This document shows, piece by piece, positions 52,510-61,543 of a stretch of DNA of 64,000 nucleotides (position 1 is the stretch's first letter; the number at the start of each line of letters is the position of its first letter). This DNA is from JAQUTK01 sp963677415 (GTDB lineage: Bacteria; Bacteroidota; Bacteroidia; Bacteroidales; JAQUTK01), in the NCBI GenBank assembly GCA_963677415.2, contig CAXXFJ010000011.1, positions 62,001 to 126,000 of the forward strand. The letters are read 5' to 3'. The notes below the pieces were generated by a model, which had not been told where the DNA came from, did not search any database, and saw only the letters and a list, made by a program, of their open reading frames with translations. A program made the translations under genes and the position numbers.

Positions 52510-53499
52510 CTACATTCTTTCAGGAACATCAATTCCCAATAACAGCATACTACTTCTTACAATCTTTGCAACATTCTTTGAAAGAAGGATTCGGAAAACC
52601 CGAATGTCATTATCTTCTTCTTTCAGAATGGAGAAGTCGTGGTAGAATTGATTGTATTCTTTGACCAGTTCATACACGTAGTTGGCTATTAAAGCGGGGC
52701 TGAAAGTGTTTCCGGCATCTTTTACAATATCTTCGAATTCGGCTAGCATTTGAATCAGTCCGGTCTCTTTATCAGTGAGATGAACAGTTGCCGGGATTTC
52801 AGATGGAAGCACGATGCCTTGCACTTCTGCTTTACGAAGAATCGAACAGATTCGTGCGTGTGTATATTGGATAAATGGACCTGTATTGCCGTTGAAATCA
52901 ATAGACTCTTTCGGATTGAAAGTCATATTCTTTTTTGGATCCACTTTTAAAATAAAGTACTTTAATGCGCCTAGTCCTATCATTCGAACAATCTCTGAGG
53001 CCTCTTCTGTCGTGCATTCATCCAGTTTTCCTAGTTCCTCAGAGGTTTCACGCGCTGTGGTAATCATTTCTTCCATTAACTCATCAGCATCAACAACAGT
53101 TCCTTCTCTGGATTTCATTTTTCCTTCCGGAAGTTCGACCATTCCATAAGAAAAATGTACCAGGTCTTTTCCCCATTCATATCCAAGTTTGTCCAACAAA
53201 ATGGAAAGTACCTGGAAGTGATAGTTTTGTTCGTTGCCAACAACGTAAACCATCTTATTAATCGGGTAGTCATCAAATCGTAGTTTGGCGGTTCCGATAT
53301 CCTGAGTCATATACACAGATGTACCATCGGCACGAAGCAATAATTTCTGATCCAAGCCTTCGGGAGTAAGATCAGCCCATACAGAACCATCTTCTTTCTG
53401 AATAAAAAGACCTTTATCTAGACCTTCCATGACTTTAGATTTTCCTTCCAGATAAGTGTTAGATTCATAGTAGATCTTATCAAAGCTTACCCCCATCAA
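52510..53499 (-). CDS. argS: Arginyl-tRNA synthetase, C-terminal part (split by a one-base break)
   Basis: 329 codons covering the rest of the catalytic domain and the anticodon-binding domain. Contains LLLRADGTSVYMTQDIGTA, HFSYGMVELPEGKMKSREG (the KMSKS-type loop reads KMKSR) and the C-terminal IVRSSMLLLGIDVPERM. It has no proper start: the first codons (GVSFDKIYYES) continue the upstream frame once one base is restored in the T run at 53508-53512. Confidence 0.9.
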   Translation of the reverse strand: MMGVSFDKIYYESNTYLEGKSKVMEGLDKGLFIQKEDGSVWADLTPEGLDQKLLLRADGTSVYMTQDIGTAKLRFDDYPINKMVYVVGNEQNYHFQVLSILLDKLGYEWGKDLVHFSYGMVELPEGKMKSREGTVVDADELMEEMITTARETSEELGKLDECTTEEASEIVRMIGLGALKYFILKVDPKKNMTFNPKESIDFNGNTGPFIQYTHARICSILRKAEVQGIVLPSEIPATVHLTDKETGLIQMLAEFEDIVKDAGNTFSPALIANYVYELVKEYNQFYHDFSILKEEDNDIRVFRILLSKNVAKIVRSSMLLLGIDVPERM

Positions 53500-54311
53500 T
53501 TGGTATGTTTTTCAAAACCAGCATATACCCAGTCGTTCATCTTTGTCCATAAGGAACGTACCTCTGAATCCCCGGCTTCCCATCGGCGTAGCATTTCACG
53601 TGCTTCATTCATCAATGGCGATTGGGCTTCCGCTTCTTCTTTGGTGATATTCTTTTCCGTTTGTAGCGCTGCGACTTCAGCTTTGAAATTTTTGTCGAAA
53701 AGAACGTAATAATCACCTATCAGATGGTCGCCCTTCTTGCCGGTTGATTCAGGAGTTGCACCATTACCCCATTTTTGCCAGGCAAGCATAGACTTGCATA
53801 TATGGATGCCGCGGTCGTTGACAATATTTGTTTTGATCACTTTATTCCCATTAGCTTTCAAAATCTCAGAGATGCTGTGTCCAAGGAGATTGTTGCGCAC
53901 ATGCCCGAGGTGAAGAGGTTTATTGGTGTTAGGTGATGAGTATTCTATCATCACAAGAGGCGACTGTTCGGTTTGTGCAATTAGGCCATATCGTTCATCC
54001 AGATGTATTTCGTTCAATTCTTTGATCCACTCTCCGTCGGCAACCACCAGATTAAGAAATCCTTTAATAGCAGTAAAAGAAGGAATACTTGCTGAGTGAC
54101 TGATTAGATAATTGCCAATCTCATTGGCTGTAGCTTCAGGGCCTTTTTTGGAAATCTTTAGAAAGGGGAAAACAACGACTGTATAGTGAGCGGAAAACTC
54201 TTTATTTGTCTTTTGCAGTTGTATGGAAGAGTCGTGAACTTCCTGACTGTATAAGTCTTGGATGCTCTGGCGAACTAACTTTTTGATTTTTTGTTCAATC
54301 GTCGAACTCAT
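53496..54311 (-). CDS. argS: Arginyl-tRNA synthetase, N-terminal part (split by a one-base break)
   Basis: 271 codons with the additional N-terminal domain (1-110) and the first half of the class I catalytic domain: YSSPNTNKPLHLGHVRNNLLG holds the HIGH motif as HLGH near 132-135, and NIVNDRGIHICKSM follows. The frame ends GFEKHTN; with six instead of five As on the coding strand it would read GFEKTYQLMGVSFDK, the family sequence, giving about 598 residues. Since this enzyme is normally essential and no other copy is seen, the break is probably a sequence error or is suppressed. Confidence 0.9.
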   Translation of the reverse strand: MSSTIEQKIKKLVRQSIQDLYSQEVHDSSIQLQKTNKEFSAHYTVVVFPFLKISKKGPEATANEIGNYLISHSASIPSFTAIKGFLNLVVADGEWIKELNEIHLDERYGLIAQTEQSPLVMIEYSSPNTNKPLHLGHVRNNLLGHSISEILKANGNKVIKTNIVNDRGIHICKSMLAWQKWGNGATPESTGKKGDHLIGDYYVLFDKNFKAEVAALQTEKNITKEEAEAQSPLMNEAREMLRRWEAGDSEVRSLWTKMNDWVYAGFEKHTN

Positions 54312-54460
54312 TGTAATATATGATGTTTATTTGAATTGCAAAGTTAAGACTTTCTTTGAAATAAATAATTATAGCAGAATGAAATCGCACGAAGTAAAGT
54401 TTACTAAACTGAAAATCATAAAACATGCAAAGTGGATATCTGTTTATGAGAATTAATCAC

Positions 54461-54468
54461 TACTTTTG
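54461..54468 (+). promoter_or_regulatory. -7 element for the Kelch lipoprotein gene
   Basis: TACTTTTG matches TAnnTTTG 37 bases before the ATG; TCTG lies 18 bases upstream as a weak -33 element. The promoter may also serve the his genes that follow. Confidence 0.45.
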
Positions 54469-54504
54469 TGTTTTGAATAAGTAAACCTCTTAATTAGTAC
54501 AATT

Positions 54505-55644
54505 ATGCGCAGAAAATCATTGGCTATTTGTTCCGCGATCTTCTTTGCGATTGCGATGGGTTCTTGTGGTGATGGTGATGGAAACAATGAAAAAACGTAT
54601 GGAGAAATCGTTAACCATAAATATTCATACCTTTTAGGGGATGGAAGATATAAATCAGCAGGGGCCGTGCTGGATGATTCTCTCTATGTAGCAGGAGGCT
54701 ATCTTGGTGGAGAATCGAATGCTCTTTCAGATAAGTTTTGCTCACTTTCTTACAAATCCGGAATAAAAGATGGTGAACGTACGATGAACAAAGCCAGAGC
54801 GGAGATGTCATCACTCGTAGCGAATGGACAGGCTTATTTTGCAGGAGGAATGGTCATGTCTGACGGTTCTTTGACTGAAACGGATGAGATTTCTCTTATC
54901 TCATCTGCTAAGAGGAAATGGCTGCCTTCTGTATTGAGATTGAGCATTGCCCGTACCAACTTTGCAAGTGTTTCTTATGGGAACAGACTAATTTATGCTG
55001 GTGGTGAATCAAAAGGAGTTTATAAGAATGAAGTAGATAATCTGGATGTTGTTAATGCAGAGAATTCTCAGGTTAGTCATATGAAAACGCCACGTGCTGG
55101 ACTTGCTGCTGCTCTGGTAAATGATAGAATATATTTTGCCGGAGGTCGTAATTCGACAGGTGTGCTGGATGAGATTGAAGTTTATGATGTGAAAGAGAAT
55201 CAATGGGTACTTATTGATAATGAAGTTATTCGACTGAGTGAGCCTCGTGCCGAACTGACTTGCCAAACATCAAATGGGTATGTTCTCTTTGCAGGTGGCA
55301 AAACAAATACAGGATATTCCTCCAAAGTTGATATATATAATATGAATACGGGTAAATGGATGGAAACTGAACTTTCTGTGCCCCGTTCGGGTATTGCTTC
55401 TGCTGTGTCAGGAAACTGGATTGTATTTGCTGGTGGTGTGATCGGAGACAATCAGTATACAAATGCGGTTGATATTTTTGATACCCGTAAGGGCAAGTTT
55501 CTTCTGTTGGAGGAAAAAGAGAAAAAGTTGGTAACTTCCAGGGGATATGCCACAGCTGCTGCTATTAAGAATAAAATATATATTATCGGTGGCTTGATGG
55601 CAAATGGACCGTCGCAGGATATTGATATCTACGAGTTGAATTAA
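54505..55644 (+). CDS. Kelch-repeat lipoprotein
   Basis: A 379-residue lipoprotein (lipobox AMGSC, Cys at 21) with six or seven Kelch-type blades: repeated segments such as GAVLDDSLYVAGGY, NGQAYFAGGM, GNRLIYAGGES, NDRIYFAGGRN, NGYVLFAGGK, GNWIVFAGGV and KNKIYIIGGL, each with the double glycine. They would close into a beta-propeller. No enzyme motif is seen, so a binding role at the envelope is the best guess. It lies 30 bases before hisG without an obvious terminator, so it may be co-transcribed with histidine synthesis genes, an odd pairing. Confidence 0.87.
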   Translation: MRRKSLAICSAIFFAIAMGSCGDGDGNNEKTYGEIVNHKYSYLLGDGRYKSAGAVLDDSLYVAGGYLGGESNALSDKFCSLSYKSGIKDGERTMNKARAEMSSLVANGQAYFAGGMVMSDGSLTETDEISLISSAKRKWLPSVLRLSIARTNFASVSYGNRLIYAGGESKGVYKNEVDNLDVVNAENSQVSHMKTPRAGLAAALVNDRIYFAGGRNSTGVLDEIEVYDVKENQWVLIDNEVIRLSEPRAELTCQTSNGYVLFAGGKTNTGYSSKVDIYNMNTGKWMETELSVPRSGIASAVSGNWIVFAGGVIGDNQYTNAVDIFDTRKGKFLLLEEKEKKLVTSRGYATAAAIKNKIYIIGGLMANGPSQDIDIYELN

Positions 55645-55674
55645 AATAATTACGAATAAAATCTGAATAATAAA

Positions 55675-56526
55675 ATGCTTAGAATTGCTGTACAATCCAA
55701 AGGACGTTTGAATGAGGATACGATGTGTTTGCTCGCAGAAAGTGGCATCAAACTTGCGCCTTCGAAAAGAACACTGTTAGTCCCTTCTACTACTTTTCCT
55801 CTCGAAATATTGTTTTTGCGTGATGATGATATTCCACAATCTGTTGCTAATGGAACTGCTGATGTGGGAATCGTAGGAGAAAATGAATATATGGAGAAGC
55901 ATAAAGGTTCAGAGATTGTAAAAAGACTGGGATTTGGGAAGTGTCGCTTATCGCTGGCTATTCCGAAAGATGAGGAATACAATAATCTGAACTGGTTTTC
56001 AGGAAAGAAAATTGCAACTTCGTATCCTGAAATATTGACTGATTTTTTGAAGAAGAATGGTGTGAAGGCTGATATCCATATTATTACCGGTTCGGTGGAG
56101 ATTGCTCCGGGTATCGGGTTGGCTGATGCAATCTTTGATATTGTAAGCTCAGGAAGTACGTTAGTGAGCAATCGTCTGAAAGAGGTGGAAGTGGTTATGA
56201 AGTCCGAAGCAATACTTATTGCTCATCCTTCTCTGTCGAAAGATAAAAAAGAGATACTTGCTGAGTTGCTGTTCCGTATTGATTCGGTTCTTTATGCAGA
56301 CGGGAAAAAGTATATTATGCTGAATGCCCCGAACGAAAAGCTGAAAGATATTGTGGCTATTCTGCCTGGTGTAAAGAGTCCGACAATCATACCTCTTTCC
56401 AAAGAGGGGTGGTCTTCTTTGCATTCTGTTATTGAAGAAAAACGTTTCTGGGAAGTAATTGGTAAATTGAAAGCTTGTGGTGCTCAGGGTATTCTGGTGC
56501 TGCCAATAGAGAAAATGATTTTGTAA
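55675..56526 (+). CDS. hisG: ATP phosphoribosyltransferase (long form)
   Basis: First step of histidine synthesis: ATP plus PRPP to phosphoribosyl-ATP. The 283-residue product is the long form: two periplasmic-binding-protein-like lobes (LRIAVQSKGRLNEDTM at the start, TADVGIVGENEY, and the PRPP loop IFDIVSSGSTLVSN near 160) and a C-terminal ACT-like regulatory domain (about 210-283) for histidine feedback inhibition. Its stop overlaps the hisD start by one base (TAATG). Confidence 0.97.
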   Translation: MLRIAVQSKGRLNEDTMCLLAESGIKLAPSKRTLLVPSTTFPLEILFLRDDDIPQSVANGTADVGIVGENEYMEKHKGSEIVKRLGFGKCRLSLAIPKDEEYNNLNWFSGKKIATSYPEILTDFLKKNGVKADIHIITGSVEIAPGIGLADAIFDIVSSGSTLVSNRLKEVEVVMKSEAILIAHPSLSKDKKEILAELLFRIDSVLYADGKKYIMLNAPNEKLKDIVAILPGVKSPTIIPLSKEGWSSLHSVIEEKRFWEVIGKLKACGAQGILVLPIEKMIL

Positions 56527-57821
56527 TGAAAATCTTTAAATATCCGTCTGAAACTCTTTGGGGAGAGATCATGAGTCGCCCTGTGATGGATACGTCTGCT
56601 TTGTTTGATACCGTTCGTTCTATCTTGAACGAGGTGAAGATAGGAGGCGATGAGGCTGTGCTACGCTTTGAAGAACAGTTTGATAAGGTGCGTCTTGCAT
56701 CACTCAAAGTATTACAAGAGGAAATCGATCAGTGTGACGCACTGCTTTCGGAAAATCTAAAAGATGCTATTCGGGTTGCTGCAGCAAACATTGAGCGATT
56801 CCATGCTGCGCAGATCCTGCATCCGCAGAAAATCATTACGAGCCCCGGGGTTACTTGCTGGCAGAAGATTGTGCCTATAGAGAAAGTGGGATTGTATGTG
56901 CCGGGAGGTACTGCTCCTTTGTTTTCTACAGTATTGATGTTGGCTATTCCGGCGAAGATTGCAGGTTGTAAAGAGGTTGTGTTATGTTCACCTCCTGATA
57001 AAGAGGGGAACATTCATCCCGCTATTCTTTTCGCTTCCAAAGTGGCTGGCGTTTCTGCTATTTATAAGATAGGTGGGGTGCAGGCAATCGCTTCTATGGC
57101 ATATGGTACTCAGTCTGTACCGAAAGTATATAAAGTGTTCGGTCCTGGGAATCAATACGTCACTGCTGCTAAACAGCTGGTGTCTTTGAAAGATGTAGCA
57201 ATAGATATGCCTGCCGGTCCATCTGAAGTGGAAGTTATAGCTGATGAGACGGCTAATCCTGTTTTCATTGCATCCGATTTGTTGTCACAGGCAGAACATG
57301 GAGTAGATAGTCAGGCCGTCTTTATCACGACCGATGAGCCATTGATTGATAAAGTCTGTATAGAAGTGGAACGTCAGTTGGAACTTCTTCCCCGAAAAGA
57401 AATTGCCGCTCGTTCTTTAGAACACAGCAAACTAATCGTTGTAAAGGACATGGATGAGGTCGTTCGACTGACTAACCAGTATGCTCCGGAACATTTGATT
57501 ATTTCTACTGCCAACTATATGGAAGTAGCAGACCAAATAACAAATGCAGGATCTATATTTCTTGGGCATCTTACGCCAGAAAGTGCAGGTGACTACGCAT
57601 CTGGTACGAACCACACGCTTCCTACCAATGGATATGCCAAAGCTTACAGTGGAGTGAATCTGGATAGTTTTATCAAGAAGATCACACTCCAGGAGATTAC
57701 CCCCGAGGGACTTCGTCTTTTGGGACCTGTGATAGAAACAATGGCCGGTAACGAACAACTATTTGCTCATAAGAACGCTGTTACGCTCCGGATGAAACAG
57801 TTGGATATAGATAATAATTAA
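56526..57821 (+). CDS. hisD: Histidinol dehydrogenase
   Basis: Zinc enzyme for the last two oxidations, histidinol to histidine. The 431-residue protein has the VGLYVPGGTAPLFSTVLM signature, FGPGNQYVTAAK, and the DMPAGPSEVEVIAD and SQAEHG segments with zinc ligands and the catalytic Glu-His pair in YAPEHL. The start at 56526 (MKIFKYPSE) overlaps the hisG stop; the frame is open further upstream inside hisG but that is not used. Confidence 0.97.
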   Translation: MKIFKYPSETLWGEIMSRPVMDTSALFDTVRSILNEVKIGGDEAVLRFEEQFDKVRLASLKVLQEEIDQCDALLSENLKDAIRVAAANIERFHAAQILHPQKIITSPGVTCWQKIVPIEKVGLYVPGGTAPLFSTVLMLAIPAKIAGCKEVVLCSPPDKEGNIHPAILFASKVAGVSAIYKIGGVQAIASMAYGTQSVPKVYKVFGPGNQYVTAAKQLVSLKDVAIDMPAGPSEVEVIADETANPVFIASDLLSQAEHGVDSQAVFITTDEPLIDKVCIEVERQLELLPRKEIAARSLEHSKLIVVKDMDEVVRLTNQYAPEHLIISTANYMEVADQITNAGSIFLGHLTPESAGDYASGTNHTLPTNGYAKAYSGVNLDSFIKKITLQEITPEGLRLLGPVIETMAGNEQLFAHKNAVTLRMKQLDIDNN

Positions 57822-57829
57822 AGTATCGT

Positions 57830-58864
57830 ATGAATTTACAATCACTTGTTAGAAAAAATATATGGAATCTTGTGCCTTATTCTTGTGCTCGTAATGAGTT
57901 TAAAGGGGAGGCGTCTGTATTCTTGGATGCCAATGAGAATCCACTTAATGACCCATATAACCGCTACCCGGATCCATTTCAGGATGCTTTGAAGCAGAAG
58001 GTCTCTAAGGTAAAGGGAGTTGATGCCAATAATATATTTTTTGGCAATGGTAGTGATGAGCCTATTGATTTGGTGGTTCGCATCTTCTGTGAACCGCGTG
58101 TGGACAATATCGTTGCGATGGATCCGACCTATGGTATGTATCAGGTATGTGCGGACATCAATGATGTAGAGTATCGTAAAGTATTGCTAAATGATGACTT
58201 TTCGCTGGATGCCGAACGACTGCTGGCAGCAACTGATGCACATACCAAACTGATATTTCTCTGTTCGCCGAACAATCCGACAGCCAATGTGATGAATCAG
58301 GAAGAAGTGTTGAAGATCGTTAGAAACTTCCCTGGTATTGTGATTCTGGATGAGGCTTATATTGATTTTGCTGAAGTTCCCGGATTGCTCTCCCGCTTGA
58401 TCGAATTTCCGAACCTTATTATCCTTCATACTTTCTCTAAAGCTTGGGGCATGGCTGCGATTCGGTTAGGAATGGCTTTTGCGACGGAAGAGATAATCGG
58501 CCTATTTAACAAGGTAAAATATCCTTATAATATTAATTTACTTACTCAGACATTTGTTACTGAGTCTGTGGTTAAGGAAGAAGAGAAAATGGTAACTGTT
58601 CGGATGTTGCTCGAACAAAGGGCTTTCTTAAAGGATGCATTGCTTGTTTTTCCTTTTGTAAAACAGGTTTATCCTTCTGATGCAAATTTTCTGCTTGTCA
58701 AAGTGGATGATGCGAATGGTCTCTATGATTATCTGATTAATAGAGGCATTGTGATTCGTAACAGAACTAAACTTTCTCTCTGTAAAAATACTGTTCGTAT
58801 TACCGTGGGTACTTCAGAGGAGAATGAAGCTCTTGTTGAAGCTTTAAAAACCTATCCGAATTAA
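57830..58864 (+). CDS. hisC: Histidinol-phosphate aminotransferase
   Basis: PLP-dependent fold type I enzyme making histidinol phosphate. The 344-residue product has LDANENPLNDPYNRYPDP at about 32-49, FFGNGSDEPIDLV, LCSPNNPTANVM, LDEAYIDFAE and HTFSKAWGMAAIRLG with the PLP lysine near 209. It follows hisD by 8 bases. A hisB gene, often next in this operon in Bacteroidales, is absent; the operon ends at a terminator. Confidence 0.96.
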   Translation: MNLQSLVRKNIWNLVPYSCARNEFKGEASVFLDANENPLNDPYNRYPDPFQDALKQKVSKVKGVDANNIFFGNGSDEPIDLVVRIFCEPRVDNIVAMDPTYGMYQVCADINDVEYRKVLLNDDFSLDAERLLAATDAHTKLIFLCSPNNPTANVMNQEEVLKIVRNFPGIVILDEAYIDFAEVPGLLSRLIEFPNLIILHTFSKAWGMAAIRLGMAFATEEIIGLFNKVKYPYNINLLTQTFVTESVVKEEEKMVTVRMLLEQRAFLKDALLVFPFVKQVYPSDANFLLVKVDDANGLYDYLINRGIVIRNRTKLSLCKNTVRITVGTSEENEALVEALKTYPN

Positions 58865-58884
58865 TCTGGTATTGATGATAAAAG

Positions 58885-58918
58885 AAAAGGAGTTTCTCTT
58901 GGGGAGGCTCCTTTTTTT
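58885..58918 (+). terminator. Terminator of the his operon
   Basis: AAAAGGAG (58885-58892) pairs with CTCCTTTT (58908-58915), followed by a run of seven Ts (58912-58918). Confidence 0.8.
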
Positions 58919-58937
58919 ACTCCTATCCGTCACTAAA

Positions 58938-59022
58938 TTTCGTCCTTATGAAAGGAGAAAGACGTCCTTATGTTTTTCTCCTTTCATAAGGACGAAACAT
59001 AAATTTCATCTGTATGAAATTT
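58938..59022. repeat. Nested inverted repeats downstream of hisC
   Basis: A perfect 23-bp inverted repeat (58938-58960 with 58975-58997) built on CGTCCTTATGAAAGGAG, whose 14-base loop repeats GACGTCCTTATG, followed by a second perfect hairpin AAATTTCAT-CTGT-ATGAAATTT (59001-59022). All share a TTTCAT/ATGAAA theme. No T run follows, so it is not a simple terminator. Confidence 0.8.
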
Positions 59023-59074
59023 GAGGCTCATCAAATTGGAGGAGATGGAGGTTAGAGATATCTGTATGGCTATA

Positions 59075-59128
59075 TATAGATCAAAAGTCCTGAAAAGAAT
59101 GACTTCTTTTCAGGACTTTTGATCTATA
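59075..59128. terminator. Long hairpin after spt
   Basis: A perfect 25-bp stem (59075-59099 with 59104-59128) with a four-base TGAC loop, 12 bases beyond the spt stop. No T run follows on the minus strand, so it may act as a 3' stability element as well as or instead of a terminator. Confidence 0.5.
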
Positions 59129-59140
59129 AAGATTATCTCT

Positions 59141-60328
59141 TTATTGGATGATATCAAGCTTTTTAAAGCATTTCTGAATTTTGTCCAAGGCAATGTCCAA
59201 CTGGTCGAAAGTATGTGTTGCCATCAGAGAGAAGCGAATCAATGTGTCTGAAGGAGCTACTGCTGGAGCTATTACCGGATTAACAAAGATGCCTTCATCA
59301 AACAACATTTTCGTAACAATGAATGTCTTCTGATTATCACGGATAAATAATGGAATGATTGGAGTCTGAGTCTTTCCTACTTCAATACCCATCGCACGGA
59401 AGTGATCCAATGCATAGTGAGTAAGATCAAACAGATGCTGTTGGCGTTCCGGTTCATCTTTGATAATCTGTAGAGCAGCCATGGTGCCAGCGGCAGAACC
59501 AGGGGTCATGCTTGCACTGAAGATGTAGGAACGGGAATTGTGACGCAGGAACTCAATGGTATCTTTGTCTGCAGCTATAAAGCCTCCCAAAGTTGCCAAG
59601 GACTTACTGAATGTACCCATAATGAGGTCGACATCCTGAGTCAAGCCGAAGTGATCGCAAACACCGCGTCCTTGTCTGCCAAGAACTCCAATACCATGTG
59701 CTTCATCAACCATGATATTTGCGTTATATTTCTTTGATAATGCGACAATTCCGGGGAGGTTAACTATGTCGCCTTCCATGCTGAATACCCCATCAACGAC
59801 AATAAGTTTAACTTTGTCTGGTTGGCATGATTTTAGTCCCTTTTCCAACGATTCCATGTCATTATGCTTGAACTTGATTGGGGTTGAAAAGGAAAGTCTT
59901 TTACCTTCGATGATAGATGCGTGATCCAGTTCATCCCAAAGGATATAATCTTCTCTTCCTGTAACACAGGATACTACTCCCAGATTCACCTGAAATCCAG
60001 TTGAGAAACATATTGCTTCATCTTTTCCAACAAATTCGGCCAACTCGTGCTCTAATTGCAAATGGATATCCAGTGTACCGTTAAGAAACCGTGAACCTGC
60101 GCAACCAGTTCCATATTTTCTTGTAGCTTCTACAGCAGCCTCTATTACTTTAGGATGGCAGGTTAAACCCATGTAACTATTAGAGCCAAACATTAGTACC
60201 TTACGTCCGCTGATTACGACTTCTGTATCTTGTTTGCTGTCAATCTCTCTAAAATACGGATAATAACCTGTTTCTTTTACTTCTCTGGATAATAAGTATT
60301 TAGAAAGCTTTTCTTGCAGTAATCCCAT
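59141..60328 (-). CDS. spt: Serine palmitoyltransferase (alpha-oxoamine synthase)
   Basis: Condenses serine with a long-chain acyl-CoA to 3-ketosphinganine, the first step of Bacteroidetes sphingolipids. The 395-residue PLP enzyme has NSYMGLTCHPKV, YGTGCAGSRFLNGT, the VDEAHGIGVLG segment with the conserved Asp and His, and GTFSKSLATLGG with the PLP lysine near 242. Related KBL and BioF enzymes share these motifs; the N-terminal MGLLQEKLSKYLLSR and overall length fit the Bacteroides SPT. It is divergent from a lipid kinase gene, a neighbour consistent with sphingoid or lipid phosphorylation. Confidence 0.9.
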   Translation of the reverse strand: MGLLQEKLSKYLLSREVKETGYYPYFREIDSKQDTEVVISGRKVLMFGSNSYMGLTCHPKVIEAAVEATRKYGTGCAGSRFLNGTLDIHLQLEHELAEFVGKDEAICFSTGFQVNLGVVSCVTGREDYILWDELDHASIIEGKRLSFSTPIKFKHNDMESLEKGLKSCQPDKVKLIVVDGVFSMEGDIVNLPGIVALSKKYNANIMVDEAHGIGVLGRQGRGVCDHFGLTQDVDLIMGTFSKSLATLGGFIAADKDTIEFLRHNSRSYIFSASMTPGSAAGTMAALQIIKDEPERQQHLFDLTHYALDHFRAMGIEVGKTQTPIIPLFIRDNQKTFIVTKMLFDEGIFVNPVIAPAVAPSDTLIRFSLMATHTFDQLDIALDKIQKCFKKLDIIQ

Positions 60329-60523
60329 AATTTGTGATCAAATAGAGTTGTTCTTTAAAATATTTTGTCTAATATTGCGCCCTGATTGATTGTTGTGCCT
60401 TTCAGTTCGAAAGTGCAAAATTATCAAAAAGATAGACAAAATTGCCGTTTTGCAGTACATAAAACAGTGTATTCACAAATATTAATAATTGACTTGCTTA
60501 TTTGTTAAGTCATTCACGTCATA

Positions 60524-61414
60524 ATGAAAAGAAATATAGTCTTCATCATAAATCCTATTTCCGGAAATCAACATTCTTCATCTCTTTGTAAGAGGATATA
60601 TGATAGACTGGATAAGAGCAAATTTAATATTTCAATTTCTTTTTCTGGAGCAAAGGGAGATGGAACTTTATTAGCTCAAAAGGCTATTAAGGATCATGTT
60701 GATTATGTCATAGCGGTTGGGGGAGATGGAACCGTGAATGAGATTGCAGGTGAACTGGTCCATTCAGATGTTGCATTAGGTATTATTCCCAATGGATCGG
60801 GTGATGGTTTGGCACGTCATCTTGGATTAAGAGGTAATTTTGAACATGCTATTGATGTAATTAATCAGGAATACACTCTTAAAGTTGACTATTGCATGGC
60901 CAATGACATCAAGTTCTTCTGTACATTTGGAATGGGGTTTGATGCACTTGTCAGTTATAGCTTTTCCAAAGCAGGGACACGAGGTTTCTCTACTTACGTC
61001 GAAAAAGTCTTAAAAGAATATATAAATTACAAACCAGAAGAATATATCATCGAATGCAATGGAGAGAAGATTAATTCTAAATCCTTTTTGATTACTTGTG
61101 CTAATGCTTCTCAATGGGGAAACAATGCGTATATTGCCCCTCTGGCAAGCATTACAGATGGATTGTTGGATGTGATAACTATGGAACCCTTTGGTTTTAC
61201 TAATGCTGCCCCAATGGCTTTTCAGCTCTTTACAAAAACCATAACCTCCCGGCATGATATCAAAATGTATCGCGCCAAAGAGTTTATCTTTCATCGTGAA
61301 AAGACAGGTATCTACCACTATGACGGTGAACCTATTGAAATGGGAAAAACGGTAAAAGTCCGTGTTATTCCGGCAGGGCTCAAGATGCTGGTTCCAAAAG
61401 ATCTGATTGTTTAG
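60524..61414 (+). CDS. Diacylglycerol/sphingosine kinase-type lipid kinase
   Basis: A 296-residue soluble kinase of the DAGK catalytic family (YegS/DgkB/SphK fold). IINPISGNQ at the N-terminus, VGGDGTVNEIAGEL (the G-G-D-G-T nucleotide loop near 67) and IPNGSGDGLARHLGL are complete, and DGEPIEMGKTVKV lies in the C-terminal beta domain. Its position divergent from spt suggests that sphinganine or ceramide-type lipids are the substrate, but diacylglycerol is equally possible from sequence. Confidence 0.9.
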   Translation: MKRNIVFIINPISGNQHSSSLCKRIYDRLDKSKFNISISFSGAKGDGTLLAQKAIKDHVDYVIAVGGDGTVNEIAGELVHSDVALGIIPNGSGDGLARHLGLRGNFEHAIDVINQEYTLKVDYCMANDIKFFCTFGMGFDALVSYSFSKAGTRGFSTYVEKVLKEYINYKPEEYIIECNGEKINSKSFLITCANASQWGNNAYIAPLASITDGLLDVITMEPFGFTNAAPMAFQLFTKTITSRHDIKMYRAKEFIFHREKTGIYHYDGEPIEMGKTVKVRVIPAGLKMLVPKDLIV

Positions 61415-61443
61415 ATTGGGATAAAAAAGACTTTCTACTATAA

Positions 61444-61494
61444 AAGAAGTCATCTGGTCCGTGCGGTCAATCCCCGCCAACCAGATGACTTCTT
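61444..61494. terminator. Inverted repeat between the convergent lipid kinase and AsmA genes
   Basis: AAGAAGTCATCTGGT pairs perfectly with ACCAGATGACTTCTT (61480-61494), with an inner GCGG/CCGC stem. It is positioned to stop transcription from both sides, though the flanking T runs are weak. Confidence 0.6.
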
Positions 61495-61543
61495 CATTTA
61501 TCAGCTAGTTCCTATCTTAAGCAATAGAGAGCGAAAGAATATA

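Noticed and set aside
53496..53515. Programmed frameshift or transcriptional slippage in argS
   Set aside because: The run is only five or six bases, short for slippage, with no obvious stimulatory structure; an indel error is simpler.
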